Origin: Tomocerus qinae
Taxonomy: Eukaryota > Arthropoda > Collembola > Entomobryomorpha > Tomoceridae
Length of the DNA stretch: 64,000 nt
Direction: 5' to 3'
NCBI GenBank assembly: GCA_020055645.1
Contig: CM034546.1
Location: 37,510,001-37,574,000 of the forward strand
The translations under genes and the position numbers were made by a program. The notes beneath the pieces are model-generated. The model saw only the letters and a program-made list of their open reading frames with translations, searched no databases and was not told where the DNA came from. Below, one piece after another: positions 1-10,531 of the stretch. Positions within the stretch are counted from its first letter, which is position 1. Each line of letters starts with the position of its first letter.

Positions 1-439
1 AACTGTTTATGATATCCCCTATCTGTAATTTAATATTTATGCTCTTCTGGACTGTGAATATGATCAACACTAGGGGCAAATCTTCATTAATGTTGAAATC
101 AATTTTTGAAAGCCTTCGTTTATTGGTTATATTTGGTTTAATTCACCCCAAAATTTACATTTGATATTAATGATGCATATAATACATATATTAAAGGAAA
201 CAAAATGCGAAGAATTAACTGCATGTCATAAAATAGTTTTTGAAAGCATTGTTTGCTGATTGAATCACCTTTGTCACTTTAAATTATGCGGAGGTATAAT
301 ACAGTGGGAAAATCCTTTGAAATAGCATAATATAATTATTACATAATAATTACGTTTGATTTAACGACTGAACATCATCCAACAAATGACAAAAAACCGG
401 TGAGGTTGATCAATGAAACAAGAGATACCGATCTGGTTC
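1..439. other. AT-rich sequence, no gene recognised
   Basis: Low-complexity AT-rich sequence lying 3' of the minus-strand Ly6-type gene. It presumably contains that gene's 3' untranslated region. I see no other coding signal here. Confidence 0.5.
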
Positions 440-704
440 TCAAACTTCCAGTGTTCCAGTACTTTTTCCATTCTTATTCTTACTGCCTTCAACTTCAATA
501 ACTTCACCAATGCCACGAAGTCCTGATCCATCGTTACATAAATCCGTGTCGCAATAACATCGAAACTGGTCTGCCCATTCCCCTGGATCCTTTTTGCAGC
601 TTAAACCTTCCTGAGGATTCGCAGCACCAACGCAAGACTTCGACAGAAATGATTGTGGACTACCAGAGGGTGCTCGTTTGTAAGCAGAGAAGCTATCTTG
701 GCAC
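440..704 (-). pseudogene. Ly6/uPAR three-finger protein, C-terminal part, separated by hAT insertion
   Basis: This is the C-terminal part of a small secreted or GPI-type Ly6/uPAR domain protein. The diagnostic end is a CYC-x4-CN pattern (CYCDTDLCN), which closes the three-finger fold in this family. With the N-terminal part at 10532-10778 there are ten cysteines, the usual Ly6 number. The two parts are separated by a 9.8-kb hAT transposon. The 8-bp target duplication (697-704 and 10532-10539) lies in the same reading frame on both sides (codons for W-C-Q), so the pre-insertion gene was open across the site. As it stands the gene is broken unless the element is excised or spliced out. The tail after the last cysteine is lysine- and glycine-rich and I see no clear GPI hydrophobic tail, so another exon is possible. 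Confidence 0.7.
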
Positions 705-739
705 CAGTGATGGGCGGCCAGACTACTCTGAGTCAGAGA

Positions 740-1100
740 TGACTTGTGTGGGACTAGTCTCATTCTCGTCTTTTCAATGTTAGAAGTCATCTGAGATGAC
801 TTTTTAACTAACCATGTGATTAAGATGACTTAAGAGATTACTTTATAAGAGTTGAATATTAGAGATGACTTTAGGGATGACTTATTAAGAGAACACGTGA
901 TCGGGATGACTTTAGGGATGACTTTTTAAGAACAATTTACCAAAGATGACTTGAAGGATGACTTTTTATGAGAACACGAAATCGGGATGACTTTAGAGAT
1001 GACTTCATAAAAACCGTATACTAAAGATGACTTTAGGGATGATTTTTTAAAAGGTCATGTGATTGGGACGACTTAAGAGATGACTTTTTAAGAACCGTAT
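740..1100 (+). repeat. Left subterminal GATGACTT repeat array of the hAT
   Basis: About a dozen copies of GATGACTT occur, often as pairs of the type GGGATGACTTTAGGGATGAC followed by TTTTTAAGA. They are separated by variable stretches containing CACGTGA or CATGTGATT. The same array in the same orientation sits inside the right end (10125-10450). The arrays are therefore direct, not inverted, copies. Subterminal repeats of this sort bind transposase in other hAT elements; that role is inferred here. Confidence 0.75.
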
Positions 1101-1226
1101 CCTACAGATTTTATTCTTATCAATTATTATTTTCGATAAAATAGACATTAAATTTCATTCTAATTGTCAAATTATTTTTTTCCACTTAGATGTTCAGTTT
1201 TTGTAAGCTCGGCGCTTCTCCCTCTG

Positions 1227-2292
1227 TTATTCCCTTAGACGCTTTTTCTCTATTTCCCATTCTTTTGAATGTTGATTGTACCAATCTTTTCCTGCTTTAG
1301 ATTTGGGTTGTTTTCCTTGTATGCAGTTAACACCTTGATAACCAAATTGGTGACACCTATAACACATCCCATTAAAGGCCTTTGTTGGAGGAAAAAATTT
1401 CTTTTTTTCTTGCACGTCTACAATTGCAGCTTTTAAACCAGGAGCCAGATTGGCTGGCACCCTTCCTGTTTCTGCTATTCTTTTAAGATAATCAGTAGAC
1501 AGTACGCTTTTTGGTGGGATGTCTAGCTTACGAGCGGTATAGTCGCAAAGCTTGTACAGTTCTTTAGCAACAGTATTGATATCAACTCTTGTTGAAGATA
1601 CAGAAACTTCTTTATCAAACGAAGGGTACTGTTTATCATAATAGAGATTATTTAGCATAAGCTTCCTTGACATTAAGATTAACTCGTTAATGAAGATCCC
1701 GGTCGGTCCGGTATCTAATGTTTTGCAAAATTCCAACCACACTCCAAGAAGTAACTTGACATCAAGTATGCAGTACTTATCAAGGCCCTCGTGCAATGGT
1801 CTTTTACGAAAATCTGCCAACTGCTGTTAAGGAATTTCAATTCCCAAATATTCTTTCACCAAAGCTTTGAATCCTATGGTCTTATTATAGGTAACGACAT
1901 CTTCTTGTTCTTTAAAAGCCGCATATACTGTTTGGGTGTCAATGTACGGGTAAAAAAATGTCGAAATCTTGTTGTAGACGTCGTTTGCACCCCCGTGAAC
2001 TATTTATATGATGTTTTCACTTTCCAAAATACATTTAAAATGATCTTTTATTTGCTGTGGCAACTTGAGTGCGTCTATAACGAATGTATTTTTGAGCGTT
2101 GAAATTTGCACTGTGCAAACAATCCCCGTATAAGAATACAGAGACTGTCCTTCCAAATCCAAAAATATGAAAGATTGATTTTTGAGAAAGTCTTTCAAAG
2201 CATAGCATTCAGCCGTAGACTCAATACAATAATGTTTATAACAATGCCAACCAAAAGCTAGTTTTTCAAAATCCAGAATGTTTATAGATCTC
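1227..2292 (-). pseudogene. DEDDy 3'-5' exonuclease with zinc knuckle, two in-frame stops
   Basis: One minus-strand frame encodes a 3'-5' exonuclease of the RNase D/EXD1/Egalitarian type. Motif I is FIFLDLEGQSL (D-x-E). Motif II follows IVHGGANDVYNKI with a downstream DTQ. Motif III is a Y-x3-D (YCILD) after a typical ADFRKRPL segment, so all four metal-binding acids and the tyrosine are present. After the domain comes a CCHC-type zinc knuckle (CYRCHQFGYQGVNC) in which the histidine is replaced by tyrosine. The frame is interrupted only by two TAA codons, at 2004-2006 (where lysine would fit) and 1827-1829. No frameshift is apparent. It lies inside the hAT, antisense to the transposase, and looks like a captured or resident cargo gene that has decayed. 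Confidence 0.75.
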
Positions 2293-2466
2293 GACTTATC
2301 CCACTTCCAAATCGACTATAGATTTAAGTTAGCCCGGAACTTTAAATAGCTTGCTTTTTCTTTGGTTTCTCTTTTTGCTTTATCAGGAGGGTTCAGATAG
2401 GCTTTGAAAGAACCCCTGGGTTATTCCCTAAGTGACCTCTGTTGGCCACTTTGTGTCTATCTTGGA

Positions 2467-3655
2467 TGTCCAAATCGGACATTTGTGGATGTCCAAATCA
2501 GACATTTGTGGATGTCCAAATCAGACATTTGTGGATGTCCAAATCGGATATTTGTGGATGTCCAAATCAGACATTTGTGGATGTCCAAATCGGACATTTG
2601 TGGACGTCAAAAATGGACATCTGTGGACGTCCAAATTGGACATTTGTGGACGTCCAAATTGGACATTTGTGGACGTCCAAATTGGACATTTGTGGACGTC
2701 CAAATTGGACATCTGTGGACGTCCAAATTGGACATCTGTGGACGTCCATATTGGACATCTGTGGACGTCCATATTAGAAATCTGTGGACGTCCATATTAG
2801 AAATCTGTGGACGTCCATATTAGACATCTGTGGACGTCCAAATTGGTCATCTGTGGACGTCCAAATTGAACATATATGGATGTCCAAATTGGACATCTGT
2901 GGACGTCCATATTAGACATTTGTGGACGTCCATATTAGAAATCTGTGGACGTCCATATTAGACATCTGTGGACGTCCAAATTGGTCATCTGTGGACGTCG
3001 AAATTGAACATATATGGATGTCCAAATTGGACATCTGTGGACGTCCATATTAGAAATCTGTGGACGTCCATATTAGAAATCTGTGGACGTCCATATTAGA
3101 CATCTGTGGACGTCCAAATTGGTCATCTGTGGACGTCCAAATTGAACATATATGGATGTCCAAATTGGACATCTGTGGACGTCCATATTAGACATTTGTG
3201 GACGTCCATATTAGAAATCTGTGGACGTCCATATTAGACATCTGTGGACGTCCAAATTGGTCATCTGTGGACGTCGAAATTGAACATATATGGATGTCCA
3301 AATTGGACATCTGTGGACGTCCATATTAGACATCTGTGGACGTCCATATTAGAAATCTGTGGACGTCCATATTAGACATCTGTGGACGTCCAAATTGGTC
3401 ATCTGTGGACGTCCAAATTGAACATATATGGATGTCCAAATTGGACATCTGTGGACGTCCATATTAGAAATCTGTGGACGTCCATATTAGAAATCTGTGG
3501 ACGTCCATATTAGAAATCTGTGGACGTCCAAATTGAACATATATGGATGTCCAAATCTGGACATCTGTGGACGTCCATATTAGAAATCTGTGGACGTCCA
3601 TATTAGACATCTGTGAACGCCCAATTGAACATATATGGATGTCCAAATTAGTATC
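2467..3655. repeat. 23-bp palindromic minisatellite with 138-bp higher-order unit
   Basis: About fifty tandem copies of a 23-bp unit of the form TGTGGACGTCCAAATTGGACATT. Each unit contains two overlapping palindromes (GGACGTCC and TGTCCAAATTGGACA). From about 2870 to 3430 a variant unit containing CATATATGGA recurs exactly every 138 bp (2871, 3009, 3147, 3285, 3423), i.e. six monomers. It then recurs at 115 and 92 bp (3538, 3630), i.e. five and four. Because 23 is not a multiple of three and the unit lacks stops, long spurious reading frames appear on both strands. These are not counted as genes. Confidence 0.95.
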
Positions 3656-3659
3656 TGTT

Positions 3660-4355
3660 GATGTTTCAAATAGGATATCTGTGAGTTTCCAATTTCAGAC
3701 TTTATTCTGAAACTTTTCTCTGACTATATTCTAACAGTTTTTCTTTATTTTACAAAAGTCATGTCCAAGGAAAATTAAAGTTATTTAACTTCCATAGTGA
3801 AATGAATGCCATCAATCCCTTTTATTTATTTTACCACTTAATTTTATTTCCATTTTTCACTTTTCAAAATCAAGCAACCACCACCGAGAAATCCCGACTG
3901 GGATTTGTCGAGGCGCTCAACTTCATGCTTCTGCTCTCACACAGCTTAAGGTTGGCATAAGTTTTGAGACTAATACATTAAAATGGGGCCACATTTTTAG
4001 ACTGCAAGAGCCTTGGCAAGAGGTTTAGATCTTACTATAAATATCCATCTAGACTTTTCACTTCAATATAGCCGAACTCGAAATTTTTGAACAGACATTT
4101 AAATATAAAAGCATAAAGTTTATGCCAATATAAATGTGATCATTCCGATTACATATACAATATAAATTACTTTTTAGGTATTAGCATCATTCACTGATTT
4201 ACTCTCTCACAATTTAAACGTTTTTATATTTTATTGGCAAAAATTACGAAATTAATAATCGTTCAACAAATTAATTATATCAATTTATATTAAAGGCTTT
4301 ACATCAACTATATGCATCTGGAAGTTTAGAAATACTGGACCATCTAGTATTTTGT
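3660..4355. other. hAT interior without recognised gene
   Basis: AT-rich sequence between the minisatellite and the minus-strand coding remnants. A short hairpin (AAATCCC/GGGATTT) lies near 3890. Nothing else was recognised. Confidence 0.4.
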
Positions 4356-5120
4356 TTATTCTTCAGTATTGTTAACTTGGCTACTCTCAGATCTCACAAC
4401 TTCAAAGTCTGCTGGTGTTAAAAGCCAAGGTCCATGATTCATATACTCTTCCGGATAAATATACGTATTTTCCGGTTCGGTATCATTCCAAGTTTGTTGT
4501 TTTCTCAAATACTTACAGATGGCAGCAAATGATTCTCGAGGTGAAAAAAGTAAAATTCATGAAACAAAGAGTATCAATAACAAAGTCAAATTTTTCTGCA
4601 TCCTCAATATCCATCTCTAACAATTTGATTCCATACCTAGTATAATTATAAATATATTTATTAGGTTATTTCATGCATAACAATAATGGGATAGTCCAAA
4701 TGTTTTCCGATCAGGTTATAGTCTTGCTTATATTATACAGCTTATATGAATGTGCGGTAGCATTACCTGCGGGCGTACGCTTTTTCGATTTCAGTTAAAA
4801 GAAATCTCATTAAAATCATTACTACTTGATCAACGGTCATCTCATTGTGTTCAAATATATTTTCAAGCCATCGAGGAACAAGTCGGTCATGTCTAGGAAT
4901 CAATGTAACCTTAAAATCAATATTAAAATACCGCAAATTAAGTGTTAAATCGTACACGTATGCGCAACTTATTTAGTTTTAATTTTTATTCAGTATCTGT
5001 CTATTTATTGCTTGCTTCGTAAGTATTGGAATTAAAATTACCATTTCGTACAGAAAACTTTGTATCTTGCCCCTCCTGTACAACAATACGGATAGATTCC
5101 AATGATGTTTCTTCAGCCAT
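4356..5120 (-). pseudogene. Possible minus-strand exons of unknown protein inside the hAT
   Basis: Three coding-looking blocks on the minus strand can be joined. An ATG at 5118-5120 opens a block beginning MAEETSLESIRIVV, with a possible GT donor after codon 23. A block at 4767-4909 (contains LVPRWLENIFEHNEM) is followed by a consensus donor. A block from 4636 (YGIKLLEMDIEDAEKF) follows a CTAG acceptor in matching phase. A further C-terminal stretch (KYLRKQQTW to a TAA at 4356-4358) is open only in another frame, so a frameshift or unseen intron is needed near 4535. I do not recognise the family. It could be a decayed cargo gene, or chance open frames. Confidence 0.3.
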
Positions 5121-5694
5121 ACCTTTGTCACTGTAATCCTTTCCAGGCTGATACACAATGCAACAGTAATGCAGAATAGCAAGCTAAAATACTAAAATCT
5201 AGCACCGGCTACTTTTAATTGAACAATTTCTACATCCAAAGAATGTAATTGATGTGGTAGAATTGTTATCGATGACAATATATCCAGTGTATAATTTATC
5301 GATCAATTAATGTGCACCAAGCCCCAACTCAAATACAACTATAAGAAATAAGAACACGCGACACAAACATGATTGAAATTGAACGCATGCTTTGCTTTGT
5401 GTAGTCAATACGTATTTTGATTTAAACCGCATCGCAGTTTTTGATCTTAGTGTTGTATTGTCAACACTGTGCGTAGCGTAGATAGCATACTTTGAGTTTC
5501 TGTCCTGTGCCAAGAACTGACTACCGACGATTCCCCGACAATTCAAAACTTCTAATAGTTTATAGCAGATAAAGATTTCCAAACCAATTTGCAGCAAAAC
5601 ATTGATAAACAAAACAGTAACTAGATTATCACATCTTTGTGTCATTTGTGTACCATTCCCCGGCTGTCAACTTACCGTAATTTTAGGATACTAT

Positions 5695-5715
5695 ACTTTC
5701 GGACTGTCCGAAAGT
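5695..5715. promoter_or_regulatory. 21-bp GGAC-T-GTCC palindrome upstream of transposase
   Basis: A perfect inverted repeat with 10-bp arms around a single central T, sharing the core CGGACTGTCCG. It lies about 50 bp upstream of the inferred transposase start codon. Two related palindromes occur at 7743-7761 and 8784-8806. Confidence 0.6.
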
Positions 5716-5763
5716 TGGGTCGATTTCGATTCATTGGTTTTGGAGTTGGAAACACAACATACA

Positions 5764-8750
5764 ATGGTAAGTAAATTGCAATACATTCACAATGTCACAA
5801 TGCAATGCTCTAAACTCAGGGGAAAGAAATAAGATTATGAACAGTTATAAACGTAACTTGCATACTAAATTATGCTGTTGTAAAATTTTGCAGGACATTG
5901 AAAGTGAGGATAATGTCTGCTGCGATATAATTGTTGTAAATGAAGATTCGCTTAATGACCTAATTACTGATTATAATGACAGTGCTGTATATTCAAGCCC
6001 TCCAGAAGACAACGAAATAACAGTAGAAAGTGAAGAACAGGATATACGCAATAATGATATCGAGCAATCGAATGATGCCAGCACTTCTAAGGAAGACGAT
6101 GCTACGAACATAAAGACATCATTAGTTGAAGGAGAGCAACCTAAAAACGATTTAAATTCTACTGTTGAAAGAATTGGTATATTAGGAGTGCCTAAATATT
6201 AGTTATCATTCATATTAGTTAATATTATTTTTAAAAGACAAATATCTTTATTGTAATTTAATTACTAATGATAATAATGCTAATTCTTAAAGGTTATTCA
6301 TCAAAGGTTTATACTCCACGCAGAAGAAGAACAAATATTAAATCCTTGTCATTTTCGCAAGTAATTCAATATTTTCGTCCTTTGGAAGCAAATGAAATTA
6401 AAAAGGGGGATGAAGGTAAACCGCAATATAAGTGTATTTATTGCCAAACTAAAATCACAGGGTTCCAAAGACAGACAGGGAATTTCCTTCGGCATTTAAG
6501 GGTGAGTAGTCATTCGGAAATAAAAGTTTAAAAAATTAATGTAAGAAATTGTATTATCCTGCCATGAATTTGGGCACTCTACAATCAGCGGATAACGCGT
6601 CTATTATTAGTTCGGTAAAAAACGACATTACAAAAACAAGATTTAACGGTTATTATGTCAAGCTATAAATTTGGTTTGTCCAAATTGTGGTAGGATATTA
6701 TATCATAGCAAAAGAATTAATGACATTAAAAAATTAACAGAATAGTCACCAAATTGAGCCGGAAACAATTGACAGCAATGGTGGACAAACTAAAATTCAA
6801 GCATTTGGGACCGCTACACTAAAGCTGCCATTAGAATCTTCTAGACAAAAACAATTTGAACAAGCTATTTTAGATGTCGTCGCTGTAGACGGCATGCCAT
6901 TTTCAATAGTGGAAGGATCGGCTTTTAAAAAATTAGTTGAAGTTCTGTCGCCACAAGTAACTTTACGTAGTAGAAGAACTGTGAAGAGACATTTAGATAA
7001 TAAAATGTCAGCTATTCAAGACAACTTGAAACTTAACATTAAAAGTCAACCTCCCGGATCCGTTCACCTAATTGTTGACCTATGGACTAGTAAGGATGGC
7101 TATTCAGTTTTAGGAGTAAAAACTCAATACATCAACAGTGTTTTTGAAAACGTAAATAAAACCATTGGATTTGAAGAGTTCAATATGTCGCATACCGGCG
7201 CGAACATTGAAAATACAGTAATGACTGTGGCAAAGAAGGTGGGTCTGAAAACCAATCAAATTGGATTCATAGTTGCGGACAATGCATCTAATATGCAAAA
7301 AGCTTTTAAACTTCAATTCCTTTTAGAAGACAATGGATCGTCCAGTGCCTTGCTTGATCTGGATAGAGAAGATGATGATAATTTTGATACGGAAAATGAA
7401 GAGGACGATTCAATTGATAATAATTTTGAATCTAATGATGCCAGCTCCATAACATATATTGGGACATGGAAACGAATTGGGTGCATGGCTCACCTTTTGC
7501 AACTCGCTATAAATGATTCCATAAAGAAAGATCGTGATGTTAGCCAAATCGTATTGTATGCCCAAAAGATTGTAAAGTTTTTCCATCGCCGCCCTAATTA
7601 CATGAGTAAATTACGCGAAAAATGCAAAGGACTAGGATTACCAAACATTGGAAATACAAGATGGAATGCAATTTTGTTAACTTTGGAACGCCTAACAGAC
7701 GTAAAGGTACTTTCATAAATGTACAATTTATCTTAACTAACAAAATTGGACTGTCCAATTTCAAATTTCACGTCAAATTTCATTTTAATTTCAAATGACA
7801 TTTTTTTCATTTTGATAAATGCTTCTTTGTAGACCAATATGTTTGTCCATGCGCAACAACTAATTTTGGAGTACAGCGCTACGACCAAAGAAAATTTTCA
7901 TTTGGAACCTCCAAAATACCTTGATCGCACAAAACTTTTAGAACTTGTAAGGCTCTTAAAGCATTGGCAAACCACAACTGACGAACTTCAAGGAGACTAT
8001 ATAACGTCTTCTTTAGCCATCCCGTGTATTATAAAGTTGTTTCAGGATACGAAAAATACTCTATGCCAGCATTATGAGTCCTTCAAACGAGATCTTCTTG
8101 GAAACATCAAGCAACGATTTGAAGATAATGTAATAAATAATGATAATTTTATTATTGCAACCATTTTAGATCCTCGGATGAAATTATCTATTTTCGTGGG
8201 ATGTGAAAGACATCCTGAAACGGTTGAATATTCGTCTGAACGAAAGCTCCTTGTTCGCTTAAATGTGCCTTCCGAAAATTATGCTAAGACCATTTTTGAT
8301 ACATACGTAGCAAAAGAAACATCCGAAATTCCTTGTACTAGCACTGCATCTCTCACAACAACCTCAAAAAAGAGAAAACTAACATCAAAAGCAATGCCCT
8401 CAAGCAGTTCAGGAGTATTTAATTTTGTTCAAAATATTTCAGAAGATAGATCGTCTAACTTGAACACGGAATGCGAGTCTTATCTATTTCATGAAGAGAA
8501 ATGCAATTCAAATTCAGATCCTTTACAGTTCTGGCAATCTAAAAAGACCAAATATCCGATTGCTAGTTCATTAGCCAGAAAATATTTAGGAATACCGGCT
8601 TCTTCTGGTTCAGTTGAAAGATTGTTTTCGGTAGCGGGGGCTATGAGGCGACACAGAAGAAATAGACTAAAAATAAATACTCTTAATGACATTTTGACCT
8701 ACAGTGATTATCGTACGCCTCAATTAGAAAATAAGCTGCAAATGGAATAA
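5764..8750 (+). CDS. hAT-family transposase, BED zinc finger and hATC dimerization domain
   Basis: Cut-and-paste DNA transposase of the element at 705-10531. Model: ATG 5764-5766 directly before a GTAAGT donor, then exons 5894-6176, 6293-6501, 6741-7706 and 7833-8750. All junction phases agree and give 792 residues. The N-terminus is acidic. A BED zinc finger spans about residues 125-170 (CIYC at 143-146, then TGNFLRHL and the final histidine across the exon 3/4 junction). RNase-H-type catalytic aspartates are likely D278 (VDLWTSKDG) and D345 (IVADNASN). The GCMAHLLQLAI segment is typical of hAT. The hATC dimerization domain lies near residues 715-785 (ARKYLGIPASSGSVERLFSV). No internal stop is present. 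An AATAAA signal overlaps the stop codon (8746-8751). The very short first coding exon is the weakest part of the model. Confidence 0.88.
7743..7761. repeat. 19-bp GGAC-T-GTCC palindrome in transposase intron
   Basis: Perfect inverted repeat with 9-bp arms around a central T (core TTGGACTGTCCAA), in the last transposase intron. It has the same core as the palindromes upstream and downstream of the gene. Confidence 0.6.
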
Positions 8751-8783
8751 AGGTGTAAAGTTTTAATAGTGTAAAAGTATATC

Positions 8784-8806
8784 AGAAGTCGGACGGTCCG
8801 ACTTCT
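8784..8806. repeat. 23-bp GGAC-G-GTCC palindrome 3' of transposase
   Basis: Perfect inverted repeat with 11-bp arms around a central G, about 35 bp after the transposase stop codon. It could act in RNA 3'-end formation or as a protein-binding site; neither is shown. From here to 9239 no gene is seen. Confidence 0.6.
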
Positions 8807-9239
8807 TTTATTTTGATATGCAAAATAATTTAATAAATGACATACTTCAGTAGGAAACAATAGTGAGTAAACGTTGCTGGAAATCAAATATCAATTGTAA
8901 TTCACTTTAATTATACAAACGTTTTTGTCCAATTCAATGTTTGTTCCTTAATAATTATGTCCAATTAATTATTGTGGCATGTAAAATTGTCTTAAATTTT
9001 ATATTAGTTAGTATTTATCATATATTAAAGCGTCAATAATCTAATTGAATTTTATGTGATGAAATAAAGTATTTTCTGTAAGCAGTAATTTTAATCCACA
9101 TCATCATTTATTTTAAATCTGTTGCTCAGAATAATGCCCATAATTAAAACCGATTTCTCTTAACATCAAAAGACATGTTATGTATAGACTAATTTTATTA
9201 ACACAGTTTTATCTGCAGTATGAATTTTTTGTCGGATTC
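8807..9239. other. hAT interior without recognised gene
   Basis: AT-rich sequence between the transposase 3' end and the nested MITE. I see no coding signal or repeat here. Confidence 0.4.
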
Positions 9240-9247
9240 ATCTAAAC

Positions 9248-10089
9248 CAGGGTTGTGGGTCGGGTTTTTTATGGGTTGAGGTTTTTTGGGTTTTTTGGCA
9301 AAAAACCCATCCCGCTTCACTTAAAAAACCCGGAGTTTATTGGGTTTTTTTACAAAACATACTATAATGTACACTAAAGCTACATCTATGTAAGCAAAAC
9401 ATACTAACTTTGTCATATTTCAATTCGAAAATGTAAACAAATGCATAATCAGGTGGAAACAAAATAATATTATAGCTTTTTTACACTTTAGTACTTGCAG
9501 TAATTCTGTAGAGTGAATCACTTGAATATATAAGAAATCACGATCATGATGTCTATATATTATTATTTGTTTTATGTATATTTTAATCGCTGTGAAGATA
9601 TTGGTTTATATAATTAACTTTTACTTACAAATCGCCAATGAATGAATTAAGTGGAAACATTAATTATACTGAATTTTAATTAATCACGTACATATTTATT
9701 ACTGTACTGCTTTAAGCTCCACATTAATGAAGGAATTTCTTAAAGTCAATTCGTTAATATGTAATAATGCATAGTTTTTCACAAGTTGTTATCAAACAGT
9801 ATAATAATTAATATAGGTGCTCATGAAAAGTATTGCGTGTTAACTGTGCTAAAACATGTTAAAAATTAAATTTTGATGCCTTAATTTTTTGATTTTATAG
9901 ATGTATATAATGGTAGTTTTAGGATTACATGGTTGTTGTTATTGTCAGCTGTAGTTTTCCTATATATGCTATAGTATACTTAGTATAGGCTTGTATTTAT
10001 GCCTATAATTATATAAAAAAACCCTTAAACCCAAAAAACCCGGGGTCGGGGGTTTTTTCCTAAAAAAACCGGATTTTTTTGATACCTTG
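9248..10089. mobile_element. Nested non-autonomous hAT, copy 1
   Basis: An 842-bp element flanked by a perfect 8-bp duplication ATCTAAAC (9240-9247 and 10090-10097). The ends are CAGGGTTGTGGG at the left and, read inward, CAAGGTATC at the right. The termini are followed by poly-T/C tracts of the type GGGTTTTTTGGG. No coding capacity is visible. A second, inverted and older copy is at 21185-21918. It is inserted inside the larger hAT, so it is younger than that element. Confidence 0.85.
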
Positions 10090-10124
10090 ATCTAAACTAC
10101 TTCGTAAAACTTACAGGGTGGAGA

Positions 10125-10450
10125 TATCTTTAAAGATGTCTTTTTAACGAGACATGTGATTAAGATGACTTAAGAGATGACTTTAAGAGAGTTGGATATT
10201 AGAGATGACTTTAGGGGTGACTTTTTTAGAGATCACGTGAATGGGATGACTTAAGGGATGACTTTATTAGATATCATGTGATTGGGATGACTTAAGAGAT
10301 GACTTCTTAAGAACCGTATATTAGAAATGACTTAAGGGATGACTTTTTAAGAGATCATGTGGTTGGGATGACTTAAGAGATGACTTTTTAAGAACCGTAT
10401 TCTAGAAATGACTTTAGGGATGACTTTTTAACGAGTCACGTGAATGAGAC
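10125..10450 (+). repeat. Right subterminal GATGACTT repeat array of the hAT
   Basis: About eleven GATGACTT units. A long stretch is clearly homologous to the left array (both contain GTGATTAAGATGACTTAAGA), in the same orientation. An ATGAGACTAGTC near 10444 is the inverse of the GACTAGTCTCAT near 753. Confidence 0.75.
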
Positions 10451-10531
10451 TAGTCTTTTCCCGAAAGAAGTCAACTGGCTTTAGTCTAGACTAGTCTCAG
10501 TTGACTTGGGATGAGCTCCCGCCCATCACTG

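Larger units (their letters stand above)
705..10531 (+). mobile_element. 9.8-kb hAT transposon with transposase and cargo
   Basis: The ends are a perfect 13-bp terminal inverted repeat (CAGTGATGGGCGG at 705-717, its complement at 10519-10531). They are flanked by a perfect 8-bp target duplication CTTGGCAC (697-704 and 10532-10539). Both are hallmarks of the hAT superfamily. Inside are a spliced hAT transposase (5764-8750), subterminal GATGACTT-rich arrays at each end, a minus-strand exonuclease pseudogene, further possible minus-strand exons, a 23-bp minisatellite and a nested hAT MITE (9248-10089). The perfect target duplication and open transposase suggest a fairly recent insertion. At nearly 10 kb it is long for hAT; the minisatellite, nested MITE and extra coding remnants account for much of the length. 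Confidence 0.93.

Noticed and set aside
2404-2823. Long overlapping reading frames on both strands
   Set aside because: They are by-products of a 23-bp tandem repeat without stops; the products are repeats of the same 23-residue string in all frames.
3464-3646. Minus-strand frame within the repeat
   Set aside because: Same minisatellite effect.
2467-3655. CRISPR-like array
   Set aside because: Units are contiguous with no unique spacers, and the genome is eukaryotic.
5307-5645. Minus-strand 112-codon frame upstream of the transposase
   Set aside because: No recognisable motif, overlaps the likely promoter region and has no splice signals linking it to other blocks.
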